Positions 56,930-64,000 of a DNA stretch of 64,000 bases are shown piece by piece; the stretch's first letter is position 1; each line of letters begins with the position of its first letter. The notes under the pieces were generated by a model, which was given only the letters and a program-made list of their open reading frames with translations, was not told the DNA's origin and did not search any database. The DNA comes from Pegoplata infirma (Eukaryota > Arthropoda > Insecta > Diptera > Anthomyiidae), in the NCBI GenBank assembly GCA_963921195.1, contig OY992539.1:38345754-38409753 (forward strand), in the 5' to 3' direction. Both the position numbers and the translations under genes were made by a program.

Positions 56930-56966
56930 CAACAATAGGTTGGTGCCCTGTAAAAGACCTCCCTTG
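56930..56966. mobile_element. Solo right terminus of a CAAGGGAGG element
   Basis: 'GGTGCCCTGTAAAAGACCTC' followed by CCTTG is the complement of CAAGGGAGGTCTTTTACAGG, closely matching the TIR of the 25630-27341 element. I found no matching left end. Confidence 0.45.
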
Positions 56967-57176
56967 GTAGGTTAATGTTTATGATTTTAAAAATTTTTCT
57001 AAAAATGTCGAAAATCATGATTTTTAATCATTTACAAATCTCAATCAAATAACCAAAAAATTAACAGTTAAATTTCCCATGGAATTGCTCATATATGCAC
57101 TCCGTCATCCCAAAATCTTTTCATTTATTTCGAGGACAAAATTCTTTAATTTTATTAATTTTCTCAAAATACTTAC

Positions 57177-57469
57177 CGTTGTATTAATTATATCATAAAT
57201 ATGAAAACCGGTAGCTACTGCATCTAATAAACTCTGTGCCAAAACAGCTACTATCCACATTCTAAATGCCAAATTTTTAAATACGGAACCATTTATGGAA
57301 GAAATCGCCCATATTGAAGTTAGTATCAATTGGGCGCTAAACACACAGTAGAGTATTAAAAATATAAATGTACGCAATTTTATGGGTTCAGCATCTGTCC
57401 AATCGGTTTTCAATGTAATTGGTTCCTCGACACCAAACAAGGTTATATTTGGTTCTCCACATGATTGAT
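57177..57469 (-). CDS. Four-transmembrane protein gene, exon 3
   Basis: This 293-nt exon encodes residues 61-157 plus two bases of split codon 60. On the minus strand the acceptor is CTAACATACAG before 57469, and GTAAGTATTT follows 57177. It begins with AT, completing a GAT (Asp) codon with the G left by exon 2. This phase match is the main support for the gene model. It encodes a loop with 'QSCGEPNITLFGVEEPIT' (Cys63 and a possible N-glycosylation site Asn67). Two predicted membrane spans follow: about residues 93-116 ('TFIFLILYCVFSAQLILTSI') and 128-152 ('FRMWIVAVLAQSLLDAVATG'). It ends 'IYDIINTT' at phase 0. No repeats overlap it. The family is not identified. Confidence 0.75.
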
Positions 57470-57537
57470 CTGTATGTTAGAAAAAAATATATTTATTTTT
57501 GGTAATATTTTCTGAAAATATTCCTTATTAGTTAATA

Positions 57538-58303
57538 GACAAGCTCGAGGTCATTATTTCCTTTAATAATTTAAACTATGATATTTTTAAAGAATAATTT
57601 CAAAAAAAATATTTTTCTGTTTTTAATTTATTTATGTTGGTAATTTTTGCAAGACTTACAAGGGAAGTCTCCCTGGTGTCACCATCCGATCTTCATGAAA
57701 TTTGGATATGTTGTTAAGAACGAAAATTAATTCGACACGTATTTTTTTTTAGCGGCCCAAATTCATTTTTTAGAGGGGTCGATTTGTATGGGGGGAAATT
57801 GACCTTTTTCAGTTTTTCACGATTTAAGCCTATTTAAACAAAATTAATATAGGCATGTGTGGTATCAGATTAAAGGTATTAAAAATACCTATCTTGTGGT
57901 GTTAACAACGGGTCATAGAAGTTAATATTTTTCGACTTATTAATAAAAATGTCCTAAAATTTTAGTATTATACTCAATATGACGAAAAGTTGTGCATGTT
58001 TGGACACGTTCTTAGCACACGTAGATAGGTTTTCCAAAGACCTTTTATTTGGTATGCAACATGACTAGGTTTCTTTGCATAGTATAGGAGATAAACGAAA
58101 AAAACTGAAAAATGGCCTTGTCTTCCCCCCTCCTTTTTACCCCCTAAATATGAATTTGGGCCGCTAAAAAAAAATACGTGTCCCTTTATTTTTTCTGCTC
58201 TACAAAATAAAACCAATTCCATAAAGATCCGCGGGTGACACTAGGGAGACTTCCCTTGTTAGTCAACACGAGTTTCGGAATTTGTCAGATTCCATTGTCA
58301 AGC
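57538..58303 (+). repeat. Diverged relative of the 11292-13216 repeat arm, split by a MITE
   Basis: 57538-57658 ('CTCGAGGTCATTATTTCCTT...TTTATTTATGTTGG') and 58262-58303 ('GTTTCGGAATTTGTCAG') together match 11313-11470. The break coincides exactly with the 57659-58258 insertion. Intron 2 of the minus-strand gene. Confidence 0.75.
57659..58258. mobile_element. CAAGGGAAGTCTCCCT MITE, 600 bp, TTA duplication
   Basis: TIRs begin CAAGGGAAGTCTCCCTGGTG with a long imperfect continuation that includes AGCGGCCCAAATTCAT. TTA is on both sides (57656-57658, 58259-58261). The empty-site sequence is visible at 11435 (GACTTAATCGACACG). It shares the CAAGGGAAGT end with the 588-bp elements but differs internally. 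Confidence 0.85.
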
Positions 58304-58559
58304 CCAGAGTCATAGAGTAGTCCAACAAATGGCGTTTGAAAAAGTAGTAAACAAAAACCATATGGCATTGTTTACAAAACTTTATCATAAATCGAAATGT
58401 GAGCGAGATGGAAGATACCAGTTTTACAGTGAGAATACAGATTGTTTTTTGTCTCTCTTTGCTTTACGTTTGAACTTTAGTTTGGCATTGCCAGAATTTT
58501 CCAATTATCTTTGGTGATGTCAGATCTAAAAAACGGTCGATCGATTACTTTATAACTTT

Positions 58560-58676
58560 GGTCCTCTCATTGAGAATTAGAAGAAGAAAATTTTACCATT
58601 TAAGTAAGATTTTTTACGTATTTGATGGTAATTAAGATTCCGCACAGCCGAATATAATTATCTAGCTTGTTTTAAT
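58560..58676 (-). mobile_element. Mini-me end remnant
   Basis: The complement of 58632-58676 reads ACAAGCTAGATAATTATATT then CGGCTGTGCGGAATC, a diverged version of the family's left end. It abuts the donor of exon 2 in intron 2. Confidence 0.45.
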
Positions 58677-58681
58677 CTTAC

Positions 58682-58805
58682 CTTGTAAGTATATTATATC
58701 CGTAGTATATTGAAATGTTTTATAACTTATGTCTGTTGTAATACGGGAACATTCTCTCATTACCAAGCCCCATATTGAGAGTCCTAAATAGATAATACCT
58801 TGAAT
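58682..58805 (-). CDS. Four-transmembrane protein gene, exon 2
   Basis: This 124-nt exon encodes residues 19-59 plus the first base of codon 60. A strong pyrimidine-rich acceptor (TTTTCTCTTCTTATAG) precedes 58805, and CAAG/GTAAGAT forms the donor at 58682. It starts at phase 0 ('IQGIIYLGLSIWGLVM'), continuing the hydrophobic run begun in exon 1. The predicted first membrane span is therefore residues 8-34. The rest, 'RECSRITTDISYKTFQYTTD' and IIYLQ, starts the loop after it, with Cys37 a possible disulfide partner of Cys63. It ends phase 1 with G, matched by exon 3. Without frame support from its neighbours this short exon would not have been recognised. Confidence 0.7.
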
Positions 58806-58881
58806 CTATAAGAAGAGAAAAGGAAAATTAATATAAATATTTACGTTCGCCAAGGTGTCTATATAAATTTCAAAGACTATG

Positions 58882-60314
58882 CACGGTGAGCTTCAGCGAT
58901 GTTTAGGTTGAACTTTAGTGTCGACGAAAAGTGTAAGCGCAGTTCGATTTCTACAAGATTTAATGTCACAAAACTTTTAACAGCGAAATCGTAGCTGCTC
59001 GCATTCGCAAGATAACGCGAATTTAGTGTTTTTGTATTTTTTTAAATTTTGACATTGAAGTTTTTTAAATATTTTTAAAAACTGAGTATACAGTTTTAAT
59101 TGTACTTATTTAAAGGTCACAAAACAGTTAACATCAAAATCCTGTCTTCTTTAGTTCGCAAGAAATCGCGAAATTAATTTTTTGCTGTTCTTATTTTCGT
59201 TTTTTATCTTTAGATAGGTTTCTTTAAAATTTCGTAAAAACATGGTATGCAGTTTTACTTGTGCTTGATCAAAGGTCACACAGCTGTTGACATCGAAATT
59301 GTAGATGTTAAATTTCGCGAGATATCGCGTAATTATATAATTTTTTTTTATTATTTATTTATATTTCAAACCCGGTTCCTTAGAAATAATAAAAAAAGTG
59401 GTATGCAGATTGATTTGAGCATGTTGGAAGAAATTAAAACTGCCCACAAAAAAATTATAGCTGTTTACTTTCGCTAGAAATAGCGAAAAACAGTTTCTTT
59501 GGGGTATTTCTTGTTTTGATTAATAAAAGAAGTTTCTTTAACATTGTTGAAAAACACGAAATGCTGTTTGATTTGCTATTGATTAACAGTGATAAAGCAG
59601 TTAACATTTAAACTCTAGCTGTTCAATTCTTCGAGATATCGCTAAAAATCTGGCTAAACTACTATATATTCATAACTTTGTGTTATTTTTGGTCTGTAAA
59701 AACATTTACTTTAAATAACGACAAAAATGTGGTATGCAGACTGAATTCGAGGTTATTAAAGTTGACAAAACTGCAAGCAGAAAAATTATAGATGATCAAT
59801 TTTCCGCGAAATTGCAAAATTACTGTTCAAGCTTTTATATTAATTAATTTATTTTTTCTTTAATGTCTAAAATAAAGGAAAAAAATCAAGAAACGACAAA
59901 TATATTGTATGCAGTTTAAATTTTATGTGGTTAAAGGTGGTGAAACTGCTCAAATCAATATCTTGACTGCTAAATTACGCGAAAAATATATTTTTTTCCA
60001 ATTTTTTATTTTTTTTTTTTAATTTTGCGATTTTTCGCGAAATTGAGAAGATATGATTTCGATGTTTACTGTTTTGTGACCTGTAAATAAATACAATTAA
60101 AACTGCATACTCAGTTGTTGATGATTTTTAAAAAACTTCATTGTCAAAATTTTAGAAAATATAAAAACACTAATTTCGCGATATCTCGCGAATGCGAGCA
60201 GCTACGATTTCGCTGTTAACAGTTTTGTGACATTTAAACAAATATAAATCGAACTGCGTTTACACTTTTCGTCGACACTAAAGTTGAACCTAAACATTGC
60301 TGAGGCTCACCGTG
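58882..60314. mobile_element. Foldback-like element with internal tandem units, in intron 1
   Basis: Inverted ends of about 140 bp start CACGGTGAGC and include AACTTTAGTGTCGACGAAAA. TATG flanks both sides (58878-58881, 60315-60318). Between them are about six imperfect direct units of 150-175 bp, each with GGTATGCAG-TTT and CGCGA.AT.GCGAAA. The orientation of the unit reverses near 60010. No open frame with a domain. Removing it leaves an intron of about 117 nt. Confidence 0.8.
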
Positions 60315-60359
60315 TATGCTATTAGCTATTAAAATAAACTATTTTTAAATTCAAAATAC

Positions 60360-60413
60360 CAGTAATAAAATTACAGCATAACATTTTAAAATTACCCACG
60401 CACTGCCGGGCAT
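60360..60413 (-). CDS. Four-transmembrane protein gene, exon 1 (start codon)
   Basis: ATG at 60413-60411 opens an 18-codon exon, 'MPGSAWVILKCYAVILLL', followed by a GTATTT donor at 60359. It ends phase 0, matching exon 2. The first in-frame stop upstream (TAA) lies about 24 bases before the ATG, so this is the first possible start in the frame. The exon supplies the short N-terminus and the first half of membrane span 1. The GTATTT donor is weaker than the GTAAGT donors of later exons. The call therefore rests on phase, the hydrophobic continuity with exon 2 and the position. An alternative non-coding first exon cannot be excluded. Confidence 0.6.
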
Positions 60414-60892
60414 TTCAAATGCAAAGTACTTATTTTATTCAATTAAATCTATGTTCATTTATAACCACTAATTAATTAAGTACTACTTAATACCATTGAT
60501 AAGATAACAACAACTACTGTTTAATTTATTATTTTTGTTTTGGATATTTGGTAAAATAGGGGGTTTTTTATTATGTCCAACATTTACTTAAAGTAATTAA
60601 TCAAAATTATAGACATTTAGAATTTTATCGCTTTAATGATATTTTAAGAATATTTATTTAAGAAAACTACTGCAATAGCAAAACCAAAAAAACTTCACAA
60701 AAATTTCGATTGTGGTGATATATTTTTGTACTTTTAAACAAAAGTTGTAGCAATGTGAAAGAAATTAAGATATAAAAATTACAAGATTTTTAAAATTGTT
60801 TAATTTCGTATATTTGTCTATTAACTTGCGTAAGAATTCATCATACAAATGATAAACTTATTCGAACCTATATTAAATAAAAATCGGATTTA
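60414..60892 (-). promoter_or_regulatory. Presumed 5' UTR and proximal upstream region of the gene
   Basis: The region between the start codon and the 60893-63727 element is repeat-free AT-rich DNA. If transcription starts near exon 1, the promoter must be here or inside or beyond that element. I see no clear TATA or initiator combination. Confidence 0.25.
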
Positions 60893-61375
60893 CCCGAGTA
60901 AAAATTTTTGTATGGAGCAATATATGTTCTTATATTATTCCAGATCTGTTGATAGATCCGAGATTTGAAAGATCAGCACTGATCCGAAAAATGGATCGCT
61001 AAGATTAGATCAGTTTTAACCGGACGGATACAATTTGATCCGAAAAGTGGGTTTATCTAATTAGATCAGTTTTAATCGGTGGGATACAATTTCATCCGAA
61101 AAATGGTTGGATCTTATTGGACCAAGACAAAAAAAAAGATTTTTTTAGCTGGATAAAAAAAGATAAAATTTCATACGAAAGAAAAAAAAAATATTACAAA
61201 AAACTTTAGATAAAATTTTATCCGAAAAAAAAATCTATTTTTAGAACTATATATAATTTAATCCGAACAATAAAATCTATTTTTAGAACTGATAAAGTTT
61301 TATCCAAACAATTTTTTTCAATATTAAGATATAAATATATATAATTAAAATTTATTTAAAAAAAAAAAAAAACTT

Positions 61376-61446
61376 CGAGCGGCGGGGGAATCGAACAGCT
61401 ACCAACTGTTTTGTAATCGCAATCTCTACCCTCTGACCCAGCGGAC
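61376..61446 (-). ncRNA. tRNA-like sequence with A and B boxes
   Basis: On the minus strand, GTCCGCTGGGTCAGAGGGTA contains an A-box-like segment and GTTCGATTCCC a B box, about 45 bases apart. The acceptor strands (GTCCGCT and GCCGCTC) do not pair properly. It is a tRNA-derived remnant inside a mobile element, not a functional tRNA. Confidence 0.5.
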
Positions 61447-62239
61447 GTTGTTAATAAATGACAACTTTAAAAGACTATGTTTTAAAAAAACTTAGAAAAT
61501 TTTTGAAAATAGTTTATCATATATAATTATATCAAGTTTAACTTATATATAATTAAATCCAGTTTATCTTATCGGGTATATGATTGCATCAAATTATATT
61601 CGACTTGAATTTGAACAAAATTTTAAAAAAGACTTAGAAAATTTTTGCTAAAATTTGTGATTTTTTTTTTTTTAGTTTATTTGCTGAGCTAATAGGGGGT
61701 TTAATACTGAGTTCAACAACATGATTTTCATCTTCCAATGCTCTTAATTTTCCAAGTTATAAAGCTTTAAAGTAAAAACGGTTTTTGGCTTATGAGCTTC
61801 ACATTTTTCATCGGATCCAAATTTTCTTTCTGCCGTTGTATATTTAATAAAAATACCTTTAAAATGGTATAAAACATGTATAAACCAACGGCCAAATAAT
61901 GAGTTTTAAGTTTTTTTCGGAAGTTTTTTCAGACAAAAATAATTTTATCTGAAAATATTGCTAACAAAGGTTCGAACTAAATACACTTTTAATTATTGGC
62001 AACAAATAAAGCTTTGATTTGAGCTTGATCTGAGGACTTTAGCTCTCTTAAAACTAGAGATATTGATGGTTAAACATTAAAGTTTTAAAATATTTTTTTC
62101 TTCGGATTAAATAATATATAATTATATCAAAATATAATTATTTTTGAAATATTTTTGTTAAAATTCAGGGATTTTATTTTTTTTTAAATTTGAAAAACGA
62201 AAACGCATTAAAAAATCATTTAGATTAAAAAAAAATTTA

Positions 62240-62880
62240 AAAAAAAAAATAATTTTTTTCTTGACTTAGTCGGGAATCGAACTCAGGGTCCTCAAGAATT
62301 ATATATTATCATATATGATGCAATATAGAAAGTTATATTACTATATATAAATAATATTTATTTCTAAATATTATCATAAAAAATAAATTAATCAATATTT
62401 TTAAGTTTAGTAAAAATTAAAGCTTCTAAAACATATTTTCTTTAAAAAAAAAAATTAAAAAAAACAACTTTTTTTCTTAGCTCAGCCGGGGATCGAACCC
62501 AGGGTCCCTAGGAACCATATATTAACTTATATGATGTAATATATAAAATTATATAACTATAAATAAATAATATTTATTTTTCGATTTTATCATAAAAATT
62601 TAACTATTCAATATTTTTAAGTTTAGAAAAAACAAAAAGCTTTAAAAACATATTTTCTTTTTTAAAAAATTAAAAAAAAAATAGTTTTTTTCTGGGTTGA
62701 GCCGGGAATCGAACTCGGGGTCCCCAAGCATCATATATTATCCTATATGATCTTATATAAAGTTACACACAACTATTTAAGTTATATGCATTTTTTAAAC
62801 ATTTAACTTTTAAAATCCAATATGCATTTTTTTAAGTTTTAAAATACAATGGATTAAACAGATTTTTTTTCTATTTAAAA
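62240..62880. repeat. Three 216-bp tandem units with tRNA T-arm-like motifs
   Basis: CGGGAATCGAACTC-type motifs occur at 62271, 62487 and 62703, exactly 216 bp apart. Each is followed by AGGGTCC or GGGGTCC and CATATATTA, then AAGTTTAG.AAAA. The minus-strand reading GTTCGATYCCCGG forms a 5-bp T-stem. No A box is present in these units. Confidence 0.75.
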
Positions 62881-63727
62881 ATTTATAGAATTTATATATA
62901 TTTTTTTTTGACTGATTTTAGGTGCTTTGAGAATCATATATAATTATACAAGCTCTCTTGTATACTTAAATAAAAATATATATGATGCAACATTAAAAAA
63001 AAATATTGAAATACTGTCATATAAAAGTATGCATAATTATATATAAAATATTGTGAAAGAAAAAAATATTTTTTACCTTATACAATTGTATAACATTTTA
63101 TATGGCGTTACATGTGCCACCATTTAAAATTATATATAGAGTTTAAAAAAAAATTGTATTTATATGGTACCTTACAAAACTATATACGGTATCTCATAAG
63201 CCATTTATAATTATATCTTTGATAATATTAAAAAAATAAATGTTTGATGCCATGTATAGTTTTATATAACTGTATATAGAGTTATATGTGCGACCATATA
63301 TAATTATATTTGAAATTTTTTTTTTTCGTTTTTTAAGATGGAACCATATATAGTTTTAAATGGTTTCTTGTAAGTCATATATTATTTCAAATGGTTTCTT
63401 GTAAGTCATATATAATTATATATATAATGATATTGGATTTTTTTTAAATATGCTCGTATACGTTATTTGATATTAAGTCACATATAAATATGTATGCAAT
63501 CAGATTAAGTTATATGTGTCACATATGATCATGTCTCCCACATGTATTTATATATTAATATGGTTATCATTAGATGTAATTTTATATAACTCCATTTAAA
63601 AAATTTGGAAAAACTCAATGCGAGACATAATTATGTACTTTGTTTGATATGAAAACATATTATTTCATATGGCTATATATACATACATCAAATAATGTAA
63701 AATTATATGTATTCATTTTTACTCGGG

Positions 63728-63876
63728 TAGTTATTTACATGTCAGCCTGTTAATGTAATATAAATTTTTTTATCAGCATACTTTAAGGAGAAAATAACAA
63801 GTGATAAATGTCGAATATTTTAATACCCCCACAAAGAAAAAATATTATTGCAAGAAAGTAAATTTGAAAAAAAAAA
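63728..63876. other. Short gap between elements, nothing recognised
   Basis: AT-rich, no repeat boundary except the following mini-me start. Confidence 0.3.
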
Positions 63877-64000
63877 CAAGTAGAAAAGTTAAATTCGACT
63901 TGGTTGAATCTAAATTTTCTAACCCGAAAAAAATAACATTTTTGATTAGAAATATTTTATTTTGCGAAAAAATACTTTTTTTAAGTAGTTTTTGAAAAAA
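63877..64000 (+). mobile_element. Mini-me type repeat, copy I, cut by the window edge
   Basis: AACAAGTAGAAAAGTTAAAT, TTCGACTTGGTTGAATCTAA and AGAAATATTTTATTTTGCGA match the complement of the distal end of copies D and F. It continues past 64000. Confidence 0.65.

Larger units (their letters stand above)
60893..63727. mobile_element. 2.8-kb CCCGAGTAAAAAT-TIR element
   Basis: Left end CCCGAGTAAAAATTTTTG, right end CATTTTTACTCGGG. TTA/TA is adjacent on the left and TA on the right. GATCCGAAAAATGGATC phrases at the left resemble the small element at 24906-25207. The interior contains a tRNA-like sequence (61376-61446), a 216-bp tandem array (62240-62880) and a long ATATAATTATAT-rich right half. 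No transposase frame. Confidence 0.65.

Overview
The window is AT-rich, intron- and transposon-dominated nuclear DNA from an insect, most likely a higher (brachyceran, possibly calyptrate) fly. The evidence is the dipteran mini-me type repeats ((TA)n, a short conserved core, then (GTCY)n, ending in a 'TATACCCTCC...GGAGGGTATAAAA' pair), the insect-type non-LTR retrotransposons, and short fly-style splice sites. There are no bacterial-type operons, rRNA genes or CRISPR arrays. Almost all long open frames lie in decayed mobile elements or in low-complexity DNA.

The one host gene I can support is on the minus strand at the right end. Four exons (60413-60360, 58805-58682, 57469-57177, 54044-53862) have matching splice phases and encode the first 218 residues of a membrane protein with four predicted transmembrane segments. 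The 3' end was not found. Each intron has been enlarged by a mobile element: a 1.43-kb foldback-like element in intron 1, a 600-bp MITE inside an older repeat in intron 2, and a 1.9-kb near-perfect palindrome in intron 3. Downstream of exon 4 lies a 3-kb satellite (about 49620-52640) of 47-bp units, most of which carry the octamer TATCGATA.

Left to right: 1-6330 is degenerate GGTACTTTTT repeats with mini-me copies and a 220-bp palindromic MITE. 6330-7640 has no recognisable feature. 7660-10930 holds jockey-like and RNase-H-type non-LTR fragments. 11040-14830 holds large inverted and direct repeats, a pogo-like MITE and other MITEs. 15595-17115 is one TIR-bounded element. 17893-19850 is the best preserved jockey-like pseudogene. 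20300-28060 is a mixture of retroelement fragments, tRNA-like sequence and nested MITEs. 28380-36240 is mostly RNase-H-bearing retroelement debris plus a hAT MITE with a perfect 8-bp target duplication. 38400-42960 is one jockey-like copy interrupted by several datable insertions. 44218-46437 is a four-level nested transposon. 46451-49489 is a foldback element and mini-me copies. 49620-52640 is the satellite. 53862-60413 is the host gene. 60893-63727 is a TIR-bounded element containing a 216-bp tandem array with tRNA-like T-arm motifs.

Nothing here forms a pathway. The interest lies in the nested insertion record, several MITE families definable from complete copies inside the window (especially one with CAAGG termini and 3-bp TTA/TAA duplications), the TATCGATA satellite, and the unannotated membrane-protein gene. 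Family assignments come from motifs read by eye; no database search was possible.
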